Shown one piece after another: positions 1-12,295 of a DNA stretch of 64,000 nucleotides. Every line of letters begins with the position of its first letter. The first letter of the stretch is position 1. Origin of the DNA: Certhia americana (lineage: Eukaryota > Chordata > Aves > Passeriformes > Certhiidae); assembly GCA_018697195.1 (NCBI GenBank), contig CM031879.1:31756031-31820030 (forward strand), in the 5' to 3' direction. Both the position numbers and the translations under genes were made by a program. The notes beneath the pieces were generated by a model. That model was not told where the DNA came from and searched no databases. It saw nothing but the letters and a program-made list of their open reading frames with translations.

Positions 1-1311
1 GTTGATACTTATTTTGCAGAAGATGCTCCTAGGATTTACGCAGCTGGTGGCTATTAGAGGACTATGCTGGGGAGACTATCTCTCAATCTGTTTCTTTTTT
101 CACTACAGCCAACTGTCTAACCTTGGAAGGTGCTGAATAGCTGCACTTCCCATTGCATTTAATTTTCACTGTAGGTGTTGTATACCTTTGCTAGAAGAAC
201 GATATGTCTTCAGATCTGTTGTTTCACTCAGTGTCTTCATTAAGGCTGGGTCTGGGGTGGAGTGGGGTGGAACAACTCTTCCAGGCTGTCTGCTTTTAAG
301 CCATTTTTGTTCTCAAAGCCCCGTTCTCAGAGCAGCTCACCCATGAGAGCAGTGTGGCATCCTACTCTGGGAGGAATCCCACTGAAGAAAACAGGTCAGC
401 CTGAATGAGGGTGAGAGACTCCAGCACACTCCCTTTCCTACCCATAAGGAGATACTGTCCTAAGTTTGCAGTCAGTTACAGAAGCAGTGTTCCCACTGAT
501 GCTGAGGTAAGCTAGAGCTCCCTAACCAGCTCCTTTGGGGGATATTCAGGAGAAAGCAGAATCTAGGGTTAGCAAAAAGCTTTGGTTGCTTTCATTCATT
601 AAAAAACAAATGAGAAGAGCTCTTTTTAACATGACTGCTTTTTTTTTTACACACGACTGCAGAATGTGGTGGTGCTGTGCACAGCCCAGCGTGGTTTGTA
701 CACTAGATCTTTATCCCTTCATATCCACTGTGCTGCCATATGGATATAAACCCCCTTGGACCAGCAAAAGGATATTTGAGACAAAGAGGAAAATGAACAG
801 TATTTGCAGAGCAATAGAGGAAACGCCTTTGCAAATAAATCGCTCCCATTTAGAAAATGCTGGAGTATCAGCCTCCAAAGTTGCAAATATTGCTTTTGTT
901 AGGTTTCAGATGCATACACAAAAAACGATGCAACATATGCCCACCTACAGAACCCACTTCCATCTGCATGAATATTCCTTCATTCCTGTATTATCACAGC
1001 AAATTCATTAAGGCAGGACATAAAATAAAAGTAATTAAGAATGTTTATGAGGAAGCATATTGTGTTTAAGTGCACATTGTGGAGAAAAAAGGCATTAAGA
1101 TTGTTCAGAGCATAGGAAGTGAGGAGGGAGGAAATTGTGTTTGTTGAATGTGTTTATGTGAGGATTACATGCAGTTTATGCAATTCAAGATTTCAGAAGC
1201 AGATAAGGTCTTTTAAATCAGCCATAAAATTTGTATCTGATTTTTCACACCAAAGAAATAACAAAAAATCGTTTTGTTTTCTCTGGAGAAAAACAGACTG
1301 AAGGAGGCATA

Positions 1312-1400
1312 GGGCCAAATTCTGATCTCACTTTCACTGGTGTTCAGTAAAATTGTTGGAAATATGCTGGATTTACACTGATGTAAGTGAGATTAGAACC
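1312..1400. repeat. Decayed ancient fold-back repeat ('GGGCCAAATTCTG' family)
   Basis: The stretch begins gggccaaattctgatctcac and has an inverted partner near its other end (atgtaagtgagat), so the ends can fold back on each other. This layout, with ttacactg/cactggtgt blocks inside, matches an old interspersed repeat common in bird, turtle and crocodile DNA. I cannot give its library name. Other decayed copies lie at 1985, 10930, 12219, 19809 and 50904. Confidence 0.55.
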
Positions 1401-1984
1401 TTGCCTGTGGCAGAGAGAATGTTGTCTCTGTACATCTAGTATGGTTTGGGGCTGTTTTAATACAAAAACTGTGTTGCTGTAATGTAGTTGAAAAGGTCAT
1501 GGTGAGCAAATACAGACAAATGTTATATAACAATTTTCAGCTTTAATATAATTTTGCTGATATGTGGTGGAGTTCTTTGGATCACTGTATAATTTTGCTG
1601 GTTTAAATGTGTTTCTTATGAGCAAGTTATTAACTTAAGAGAAGTAACAAGCATCCAGTGGGTGAGTCTGAAATGAATCAACACCTGCATGTCAGATCCC
1701 TTTCATTTGCTAAGTGGATGCTTGTCTTGTCCAATCTTGTGGATTTAATTTCTGCCAGGATGTGTTTATACTCTTAAAATGAATCTATCCAAGCAAATCT
1801 TTAATTCCGCAGCACAGTCTTAGCTGTCCCTGCATAGCTTATAGGTGATGCATATTTGTTTGGCACAGACACGGGACATCCCACAGGATGAGATGAATCA
1901 GAGAGGAGGCATCCATGTACCTTCTCCACTGACTGTAGGCCCATTCTGGTGTTTGGGTGCATTTATTCTATTTTACAGGCTGAA

Positions 1985-2079
1985 TCTGAGGTCAGATTCT
2001 GTACTGCTGTAAGCCTGGCAGAGATCTTTTAATTGCAGTGGATCTGTAGCAATTTGCACTGGCTGGGAATTTGGACCCT
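1985..2079. repeat. Decayed ancient fold-back repeat, second copy
   Basis: The order of motifs (cagattctgtactgctgtaa at the left, a cagtggatctg core, then tttgcactggctgggaattt and ggaccc) follows the same old fold-back family as 1312-1400. It is heavily diverged. Identification is from remembered family structure, not from a search. Confidence 0.45.
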
Positions 2080-4262
2080 AAAAGCTTGTGTCAACAAAAG
2101 CTTCAACTAGGGAAAAAGCCATAGAAAAAAACTAACTGAGTGAAGCTGTTGCTGTCCAGAGACTTTTCTATTATGTAACCCTAAAGTGGTCATCCGAAAC
2201 AGAATTAGTACAGTTGGGAAAAGGGGGGAGGTGTGAATGTTTCAAGGAGGTCTTTGAACGTTTCTTCAAATGTTCATTGCATCTAAGATCCCATTTTTTC
2301 TGTGCCTTTATTTGCTCCAGAATACCACTGGACTGCCAACAAAGGAGGGCTTGTCCTCCCAGGAATTTTCTGCATTCCTCTCTGGAGTAGGCATTTTTCT
2401 CAGCTACAAAGGCCCTTTGGCAAATTCCCTCTAATCATTGGATTTACCCTGGGCTCTGATAGGTGCCATTCATGAACTTGGTCTGCTGTTTGATGGGGCT
2501 GAAGCATTAATGGGATCTTTTCATGATAAACAAAACAGAGTAACATTACTGGAGGAATCACAAAGCTGCTCTTGTAGGGCAATGTGGTTCTTTCTCCCTC
2601 CGTTCTCTCTCTGTTCCACTCTGTTCTCCATTTTCCTTTCATTTTTTTTCCTTATCATTTCCTTGCTTTTATGAATATGCATTCTTTTTTTCTCTCTGGG
2701 ACCATTTTTAGTGGCAGAGCTTTCCAGATCTCTTTACCTCAGGAGACAGTGGGCTAGTTCACTGCCTTTGCTTCGCTCCAGGAGGTACAATAAACCCATA
2801 CAAACAACACAGCTTTAGCAGCTTTGTGCTTTCTCTGAGGGTCATCTACACCATCAGAGCAGAGACATCCATAGATCCTAAATCCCATCTTCACTCCCAT
2901 GGGTTTCGTTCCCATCGATGGGTTTCAGTTCCATCAACAAATGACTAGTGTTCAGATGAGGGGAGGGAAAACAAGTTGTAGAAGGACTCACTTTTGTACT
3001 GAAATAAAAGCCAAAGTTGCCTCTTCTTTTGAAGGCCATTTGTAATGGTGATTGTGTTGTCTTTTGGACAACATACGTGCAGGTTGTCACTTTTAAAATG
3101 TGATGTACTGCCCTAGAAATGGATATGTTGTAAAAATCAACATACACAGAGGCAATTCAACAGCTTATGAAAAATAAGCTCAGCAACCAAAAATAAATCA
3201 GAACTGCATCTTTGTTTTGAAGCTGTTTCTGCTCTTCTTTGTGGGGTGATGGGACCCAATAAATTGTAAACAACACAGTGCTACTTCTACCTTCACTCCT
3301 TTCACTGAAATATATTACATGCCTTCTGATGAAGTATCACACTTGGTTTGGGTAAGCTCCTCTTAAGAAAATAAAAATTGCAAGAATTTTCTTTAAAAAA
3401 CCCTTCCATTTTAAATTTCTGAGTTTGAAAAATGCTGCATTTCCAATTGTCAGTTTTATACCATGTAATTTTCACATTCATCACTTAACTTGTTAAGTTG
3501 TCTATATTTAAAGCTGATAATGAATTGCTTGAGTGAACATAAACGGCTGGTTTTGTTTCAGAATTTACGGAAGTTGCCCAGTCATTTTTCAGAAAAAATT
3601 TTTTTTGCTGGAATCTTTTTTCCCTAAAAGAGGGAGGAATCAGACAGAAGGGAAATGACCATGTTTTCTTTCATGTGCTGCACATAACTTCTCACACTTA
3701 CTTCCTGCTGAACAGCACTGCATTTGCAAAGTGTTGGCACTTTGCAAAAAGGTTGGATGTACTGTGAGTATGTGAGAAAGCTTCTTAGACTTAGGTCAAC
3801 AGGCTACATGTGAAGGCATTGCAGTCAGTAACTCCTCATTTTGGTACCCTGGAGACCCTCCTGTGTTTTTCAAATAAGAGCCTTAACCTTAAGCGCCTGA
3901 GGGGTTTGCTTAGGTTGAAGGAAACCTAAGATATTTGTTGTAATTTGGCCTAGTTGTAGCTCATTTGGGGAAATCTCCCTAAATCCTCCTTTTTTCTTCC
4001 CTCAATCCATCTGCTTATCCATCTATACATCTCCTTGCAGAACTATCAGAGAAGGCAAGGCTTTTCTGATGTACTTGGGTGACAAGAAAGGCTGCCTGAG
4101 CTGGTAGTCACTGGAATGGGAAGCCCCTGTAGATCCCAGCTGACAGCCCTAAAGGTAGAATGAAGTTGCATGAGAATACATGGTTCCATCTTTGTCAGAT
4201 TAAGGGAAAAACAGCCTGAGGATGATTATGGTGCTGTGTAAGCTAACCAGGCTGCATAGCCT

Positions 4263-4298
4263 GGACACCTGGTGGGACACCTGCTGGGACACCTGCCC
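4263..4298. repeat. Short tandem repeat, period 12, three copies
   Basis: Three consecutive 12-nt units of the form ggacacctgNtg occur in a row, differing at one or two positions. This is an intronic mini-repeat with no evident function. Confidence 0.75.
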
Positions 4299-7200
4299 TG
4301 GTCATGGCACAGTCAGGACCTGTTGAGTGTGTTTCACTGTCTTCCAAGTGCTGTGTTTCCAAGGGCACCACACCTGTTAGTGTGTGCTTGTGGAAATTTG
4401 GCAGCTACAGAGAGTTGGGGACTCAAGGCATTGGCTTGACAAAAATTCAGTCTCCTCAGTTGTAAGGAGACAGAAGATATGAATGATCTCAAGACCCCAA
4501 AGCCCCTCAGCTCTTCCATATCAGCTTTCAAACCTGAAGTGCACAGTGTTTTATTAACAGTTGCTATAACTATGAACACTTACTTGGCACCAGTTGCTGT
4601 GGTATCCAAGGGCCTCCATGCATTTTAGTGAATTAATTAAACATATTACAGCATTTAATGCCCACGGTGGGAGATACAGCTGCGGGCCATGGGAACTCAG
4701 AGTTGCATGGTTTGAGTGGGACACATGATTAAAGGATGCATTGTCATAATTCCAGTTGTGCACTGACAACTTTATTTTGTATTTGTTCTCTTTTTAAATT
4801 CACCTTCCAAAACACTTATTGCCAAAAATACCATAGGGATAATGAAATAATGTGAAAGTAATGTTATGTTCAAAATTACGTGTTTCATACCTCCTGAGAA
4901 TAACTTGAATGGTATAGAAATTAGAGCTACCTTTAAATAATGGAGTCTTTTTTTCTCCAAGTCTATTGGTAAAAATTAGCTTTGCTGTCCTCAAAGAACT
5001 AGTGCTATAAAATGCCAATCATGGTTTAATTGTGATTTGGTATGTTAATTCTGTGTGACAGTCTAAAGGTCTTTGAAGTCTACTTCTTGATTGTGTCTAA
5101 TAATCTGGGGGTTTTATAGTGTTGAACTTTAAGAAGTAGGCCTGCAGCTAAACTGATGCAGGAGAATATAGTTGTGAGGTCACAGTTAACAGTGATTGAA
5201 GGTGAAGTCCTTCTAGTGTTCACTTGAAGACTAGAGTCATGAAGGGGTCACTCCAGAGGTCAGTTTCCAACAACAAGCTCACATTTTCTGCAGATCTGTT
5301 TTCTATGTATTTGACCAAGAAAGGGTAAGAATAAGTCTTTGAAAACTGTCATGATCCAAGAAGAATGCTGTCCTTCCTATCAAATGTAGGAAATACTGAC
5401 ATGGGGAGGGGGAAGGCTGTGCCTCCTTGGGCCAGTTGGCCTCTGAGCTCACTGAAAAAAGGTAATGGATCTTTGTCTTTGTTGGATGGAATGAACTAGC
5501 AGATGAGGGTTTTCTCCATAGAAAAACTCTTGAGTGGCCTGATTCCTCCAGGTGAAAAAAAACTTGAAGGAGAATGTGTACTCTGTGTGGGAGGTAGGAT
5601 TTACACTGAGAAAAACCTGGTGTTATAGAAAGAGCACAATGATAATTGTCTCCTCAGATCTCAGTGACGCTAAAGGGTTGAGGTTTTCTTCAAAGGAGGA
5701 ACAGATAACAGCATACATAAGTGCTTGTTTTCGACTTCATGCCAAGTTAAGGAAACAAAAGACACGCAGCACTTACTTCCCCCCCAAAAAAGGTGTCCCT
5801 TACTGCTCATTTCTTCCTTCCTGCCCACAGCTGCTGCACAGCTGGGCTGTGAGCAGCCCTGCCCCACTGTTGCCATCAGTTCACAGCACCACCTCTCCTT
5901 TTTCTCTTGGTTGCAGAGGTGTAGTTCGTGAGCATCACCAACTGAAGGTGAGATGTTCTCCTGAAGGTGTTCTCTGTGTTACACACAGGGCTGTGATTAA
6001 AACTGTAACAAAATTAGAGATGCACTGGGGTGGGTTTCAGCTTGGGTAGGAGTTTACTGGAACTGATTTGGAATTTCTGGAGTCTGGGGTTTTTTTTCTT
6101 TCTTCCAGAAACAGTAAATTGTTGGATCAAAAATTCCTAAAGGGTTTTCCTAAAGGAAAGGTCCATTTCAAGAAATTTCCCATATCAGTTAAAACCAATG
6201 GAATGAGAAATTCCAGATGGTTAATTGAATTGTTGTTTTTATTTCATGAACCCTTTATGCTTTACTTTTAAAGGACTTCTATGAAACTTCTCTTCCTTGG
6301 TCTTTGAAATAACAGTTGCTGCATCAAGCAACTTCTACTTCTCTGATCCTTAGCCTGACAATTGTCAGATTGGAAGGCAAATTCACTCTGATTTCATGTC
6401 AGCTGCACGTCCTCTATCTGGGTTATTCTGGAGGAACCAGAGCTGTAGCTGGAAAGCTCTTTGATATCATTGTAGTCTCTTTTAACTTCAGGAGCTGTCT
6501 TTTCAGCCACAGCTGCTTGGCAGGCAAGCCAGTGTGAAGGCCAGAAAAGAGCCATGGTATTGTTAATATCATGATGACTGTTGTAGATGTACCTTGTGCA
6601 AAAATCATGCCATTTTTCAAGTCCATTTCAGTGTTTAGAAGGAAACGTAAGTCTGAAAAGCTTTCAGAAAGCAAGGAAAAATGTTCTTCTTCTGCTAAAT
6701 TATGCACAAGATCTTCCAGAAAGATAGTATAGCTTCTTTTACAGAGTTTTAATAAACTCATAAAACTGATAGGAAGTTCATTCTTCACTTTCTGTGAGAG
6801 GACCAAAACTTGGCTCCTCACCCTTTGTGTTTTTAGTTCCTGTGCGCACATGAGGTATACATGAAGAATGAAGTCAATTGATCGTGGGAACAGCGTGCTT
6901 AGGGGATGTGGTAAATTCTTCACATCTTGCAAGTCTTTCAATCACAGTTGGATGGTTTTCTAAAATTTTCTAAAATATATGCAATATTTCAACCTGAAAT
7001 TATGATGTTGATGCAGCAACTGTTATGCAAAGCTCTGTGACTTGTGCTGTGGAAAAGGTCAGAGTATGGCAGTGGTACTTTCTGGTACTTTCTGGTCTAC
7101 TGGTGTCTGCTGGGTGTGTCTGGGGATTTATTAATTATGACATGTACACTGCCTCAGTTCAGTGTTTTACTCAGTTTGGTGTTACCATTGTTACCAAAAA

Positions 7201-9225
7201 TCAGTAAAATTAAAAAACTCCTTAATGCCAATGTTGTATTAAGAATCAGACATTCTTTATTCAGCCAGATGCACCTGGTAGCACCATGAAGACTGTTCAC
7301 ATTGCTGTAGCAGCAAAAATTACTTGAAAGCAAAGCTTCTTCCTTTCCAGAGCTGGGTGCTGGCAAGAACTGATAGCCTGGGTACAGAGAAGGTGAGGTC
7401 AGTGGAGGAAAGAGGCCAAGTCGTCCTAGCTGGCCATTGCTGATGGAGGACTCTACATGGTTAAGCTGTAGGAAGATGTCCCCATTGAGCTCCAGCTGTG
7501 CTGCTGGAAGAGGTCACTGCCCTTGGCTGCTCCTCACGGCCTCCCAGCCAGAGGTTACTGACCTTGTCCACCTGCAGCCAGGTGCTGTCTGTGAACGCTT
7601 CCTAATCTGCTCCAAGCAAAAATCAGCTGGATTAGTTCAGTCAGTGTACTTGGTTGATCTGGGTGAGCCTGGCCCCTTTTGTCTGAAGTGGTGGGAGGAC
7701 GTGCCACAATGCATGCTGGTGGCAAAGTGCTGAGAATGGCAGCTCTCACATTCTCAGCTGGAAGCAGTGCTGTCCTGAGGGAAGAGGATGCAGAGTCAAA
7801 GCTGGCTCTCACTTTCCCTCTTCTCTGCTCACTTCCCACCTTGGAGACTGTCTCATCAGGAAGAGATGATTAGGTTTTTCTTATTCCATATCTAATTATT
7901 CCATAGCATGAGGTCTTTTGTTGTCATATGTGCACATACTTGGCCCCTACCTGAATTCCACTGTAATTGTCTCGACTGCACTGCTACCATATCAAGCCTG
8001 GGTTAGAGGCACATCCTTTTTAGAAAGATTTGTTTTATTTAATCGTCTAGGAAACAGAGGTTCACATCCTGTGAGTTGTACTAGCCTTGTTTTTCCTGCT
8101 TGTTTCTGGTATTGCTCTGCCACTGCTGCAAAAATCTGTTAAACTTTGTGAGCTCCTGGCAAGCAATAATTGCCTTATCAGCTCTGTCAAGTTGTCAGTG
8201 AACCTATAAAGCAGTGTCTTTTCAGGAACCCCTATGCCTTACAGCCTCAGTGTTTGCAGAGCAGCACAGATGAAAGAGATTGCTGGGGCTGGCATCAGTA
8301 CAGACTTGTGCTGAGACGGCCTCATTTAGTGCAAGTTTATTACCTGTGGAATTTAAAAAGGATGTTCAGTGTAGCATGTCCGACAGGCAGGAAGCAAACT
8401 ACGCTTGATTTTTAACTCTGGTTAATATCCAAGTATTTTGTTTTACAGGAACTGCTAATTTTTGTTTAATCTTTTCAACAGCTACTGAGCTAAAGGCAGC
8501 TGTAGTCATAACTTCAGTAAAGAGATCTTGTGTAGCCAACAGGGATATTCTAGATTTAAAGAAGCGTAATCTGGTCAAATGAAGAGGCAGTCTGGTGTAG
8601 TGTTGGTAGTTTTTTGTTCTGAAGAAGATGCATCTGTTTATAAATCCTGCCATTCTGCGAGAGGAATTTGAGGATGGCAGTCTTCGAGAAACGACAGCAG
8701 CCAGTCCACACTGGTTTAATTTTATTCTGAACATAATGTTACTTGGCATGTGATGAGATCAGAGTTTCTATTAGATGTTGGCTGAATTTATTATCCCTGC
8801 TGGTATCCTTTCAGTAGAAATCCTGTCAGTGTTTCTATTATAAATTTTGTTTATTAGTAATAACTCAGCCATAAAAATTCTCTCTAGATTGAAATGTAGT
8901 GAACAAGTTCTCAGCTGAAATCCAAGAACATTTCTCTTTTCCCTAAATTTTGGAGGAAATTGTTTTGGCTATGGTTTTGTTAGAATAAGATGAAAGTATT
9001 TGGGGCATATTTTACATTTGTTTCACTAAAACAGAAGCAAACGTTCTATAGGCAATCATGTTCTTTACTGGTTTTTATATATAACAAAATTAAGGAATCA
9101 GACAGTAAAAAGATTTTGTGTACAATTTAAGTAGCCATCCACATGTGAGAATATGGAATAATTACCTATCTCCTCAGCAGAGGATTCTGTTTTACAGTTG
9201 GCAGTGACAGTATAGGGATTGTTAC

Positions 9226-9823
9226 TGCCCTGGTTTCATCTGGGATGCAGTTAATTTTCTTCCTAGTAGCTGGTAAAGTGCTATCTTTTTCAATTTAGTA
9301 TGAGAATAATGTTGATAACACACTAGTGTGCTAGTTGTTTCTGAGTAGTGCCTACTTTAAGTCAAGGACTTTTCAGCTTCCCATGCTCTGTAGTGAGGAG
9401 GGGCACAACAAGCCATGAGGAAGCATGGCCAGGACAGCTGACCTGGTCAAAGGGATATTCCCTACCACAGAGTTCTTGTTCACAGTGTCTTGTTCAGTAT
9501 AAAAAGTGGGGGGAAATTGGACAAGTAGGGCTGATCACTGCTGCGGGACTGGCTGGGCACTGGTCAATGGGTGGTAAGAAATTGCACTGTCATCACTTGT
9601 CTTTTTGGTGGAGGTCTATTTCTCTCTCTTTGTTGTCCCTCTTTTCATTGCAATTATTATTATAAAAACATTGCTATTGTTATTGATGATGTGGGTATTA
9701 TTTATTATTGTTATTGTTATTATTCTCTTCCTATCTCAACCTATGGGGTTTACCTTCTTTCTGATTCTCTTCCCCATTCCACTGGGATTAGATTGTGTGA
9801 GGGAGTGGCTGTATGGTACTTAA
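9226..9823 (+). mobile_element. Solo LTR of a songbird endogenous retrovirus (ERVL-type), 3' end truncated
   Basis: The left end reads tgccctggtttcatctggga, then attttcttcctagtagctgg. This is a diverged form of the TGTCCTGGTTTCAGCTGGGA start of a well-known songbird ERVL-type LTR. In order there follow the block cttttcagcttcccatgctc, a gacagctgacc motif, a TATA-like tataaaaa at 9499-9506, a TTATTG-rich tract (about 9655-9735) and the conserved tctcaacctatggggtttac segment. The expected 3' terminus (GGGGTTAAACCA...CA) is missing after gtacttaa near 9823, so no target duplication can be assigned. There is no retroviral coding sequence on either side. It lies in HMGA2 intron 3, in the gene's sense orientation. 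The ERVL class is from memory of the consensus. Confidence 0.8.
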
Positions 9824-10929
9824 TACATTACAATACATTTTTAGATCATGGATTCACAAATCTAATGTCCTGTATATAGTAGTCAACACCAGAAAAGGAT
9901 GCAAATATTCTCCTAATAGATAGTCGTTAACACATGAAGCCTGCAAGGGAAGATTCATTCCTGAACACCAGGACTGAATTATTATGTGGGCCTGTAATGC
10001 TTGTCAGGTGCCTTGAAAAACAAGGATGAAGATGTCAAATGACACTAATCCACTTTTTTGTTTCTCTCCATTCTCCTTTAGTTTCTATAGCTACTTTGTA
10101 TAATTTGATGTAAATAAATGACCCACGAGTAGGATAATGCCCCCACAGACACCTCATAGAGCCCCCACAGACCACTCTTGCCGTCGGGCATTTGGGGGCT
10201 GCAGTGGTGACATGGTCTAAACCCTGGAGCACAGCAATATACTGGTGCCCAGACTATTGGTGAGCAAACAAATCTGATGGTTTAATATGGGGTAACCTCC
10301 TCTTTGCTTAGGTGCTGAGAGGATAAATGCAGGACTGTCAGTGGTCCAAATCAGTGAAGTGTCCATCCATGGACCTGCAGGGCATTTGAAAGCAAAATCT
10401 TGAGAAAAATAGAAAAATAGCATTTGAGAGAAATACAGGTTTCAGGAGTGGAAGCAGAGAGAGGCGAGCTGTTACAGAAGAGTATAAAACTTTGTTAGCT
10501 TCTGACAAGGAATATTTCTGTTGAAATATTCTCATCAAAAAATAAGGTTTCAGGTGAAAATTAAATTGGAGCTGAAACTACTTGGTCACTTCCGAAGATA
10601 TTCTCTTCATGGAAAAACCCCAAATGTAACAGTTTATAGTCTGTTCTGGGTTAACACATCAATAAGCAGTTTTCCTATGAAAAGCTAATGTTATCTCTCC
10701 TTCAGTGAGGGGAGGTGTCTGTGGAAGTGCATGTGGAGCACGAGGAGGAGACAGAAGTGTATGTGCATTTTCCAGCTTGATTGAACTGCCCAAGGTCTGA
10801 ACCAAATCCAAATTGTTCAGTGGTGTACTGAGATATACAGCACTAACCTATTCAGAAGTTTGAGACAGAGGGGAGGAAGGAGGTACTCACAGTACTCACT
10901 CATGTGAACCTTGCAGGCCAACTGTTGAA

Positions 10930-10980
10930 CTGGTGTAAATTGGTCTGGCTCCAGTGACCTGGAGCTATGCTAAGTATGCA
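10930..10980. repeat. Fragment of ancient fold-back repeat
   Basis: A ctggtgtaaattggtctggc block is followed by ccagtgacctggagctatgc. These match the arm and centre of the old fold-back family seen at 1312 and 12219. The fragment is short and diverged, so the call is tentative. Confidence 0.4.
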
Positions 10981-11604
10981 TTAGGGGTTGGGATGCATTC
11001 AACCATGTCTTGCTTTGTTTGCGTTCATTCAGAAATTGTGCCAGCATCCAAAACATGACATCAGCATGTGTATTTAAAAATATAAATCTGGCTGATTTTA
11101 AATGTGCTGGGTTTTTTTTTTTTTTTCTTTGTGTTAATTATGTATGACACTGGAAAGTACAAATTAGCATGGATCCCAAGGAAGTGTTTGATCTAAAATA
11201 AGGAAAATTCCTTTAAAGAGGAATTATTTCAGGGACTGATTGTTATTTATTTTATTAAGCACGTAAGGGTTGTTTGGATTTGTGTTCTGTCTATATTTCC
11301 TGTGTTAGGAGCAGAGCTGGTGGGAAAATGGTACCAGCAATTTATGAAAGGTGATACTGTGTCAAAAGATAGGGTTAGGACATGTGACCATAATCTTCCA
11401 TGGCATTCAGACCATATGCTTTAAAACATCAGCAAAATACATTTCAGAACCACTTCCTCTCCATGCCCCCCTGCCCAGGACCACAGTGGGGGGACACTGA
11501 GGAGTGGAGCTGGGGGGCTGCTTTGCAGTCCTCAGCACTGGGGTGCTCTCTTGAAAGGAAATGGGCTTGAGGAGTGTGGAGGGGAACTGCAGGGCCTTCT
11601 CCCA

Positions 11605-11624
11605 AATGAATGAATGAATGAATG
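11605..11624. repeat. (AATG)5 microsatellite
   Basis: Five uninterrupted AATG units lie in intron 3 and may be length-polymorphic. Confidence 0.9.
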
Positions 11625-12218
11625 AAACTCAAACATGTGAGGGGGTGAATGGACAGGGCAGCAGCCATGTGACATTAGCAGGACCTGGTGGACTGCTATG
11701 AGGTTTGCTCATGAATACTTAGTGCCTGCTTTTTGGAGGGTCTTTTCACAGTGAACTCATGGAAATAAATGGTAGGAGCATGGCCATTGGCTGTTGTTTC
11801 TGCTCCTGCTTTTCTGCACCGTCCTGGTTTTCATTTATAGGTTGAAAGAGACTTTTAGAAACACTGCATGTCTTATATAGCTTGCAGAGGGAAAAAAATG
11901 CTAAAGAATGTTTAGAGAAATCTTTTTGTCTTTGGAGGCTGGCATTAGAGAAAGTTTATTTTTATCTCAGTTAAAGCTCATTGTCAAGACGTACCATCTC
12001 TACCTGCTGCTTCTGCTCAGTGAATGCAGGGATTACAAGCACAAACACAAGTCACAAAATTCAAGGGAATAATTTGGGATCCCCAACAACATACAGCCTG
12101 GGGGATCGTGGGAAACCTCTTGTATCTATCTCTTCAGTTCAGTCTGGAAAACTGAAAGTTCAGACAGGAGGAAGCACCTCAAACCAAAAATAAACTGTTC
12201 TATCCATTTGAAGGTAAT

Positions 12219-12295
12219 GGGCCAAAACCTGGTATTTTTACTCAGGCAGAACTCTCACTGAAGTCGTTAGCCAGTTTGTTTGAGGAAGGGCAGAA
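12219..12295. repeat. Decayed ancient fold-back repeat, third copy
   Basis: It starts gggccaaaacctggtatttt and continues with actcaggcagaactctcact and gaagtc. This is the order expected for one half of the 'GGGCCAAATCCTG ... ACTCCCACTGAAGTC' member of the same palindromic family. The second arm is lost or unrecognisable. Confidence 0.5.

Noticed and set aside
535..1011. 158-codon open frame on the + strand
   Set aside because: It opens at a non-ATG codon, overlaps another frame and has low-complexity composition with no recognisable protein family. Length is within chance.
5552..6049. 165-codon open frame on the + strand
   Set aside because: It starts at GTG and gives no recognisable product. 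Length and composition are compatible with chance.
6423..6941. Longest open frame of the window (172 codons, minus strand, in intron 3)
   Set aside because: It opens at TTG rather than ATG, shows no recognisable domain, and has no splice or promoter context. With the stop-codon frequency of this AT-rich DNA, an open stretch of this length is expected about once or less by chance in 64 kb on both strands.
11112..11126. T15 run as the tail of a minus-strand retrocopy
   Set aside because: No transposon or gene-like sequence and no duplication next to it; probably a simple homopolymer.
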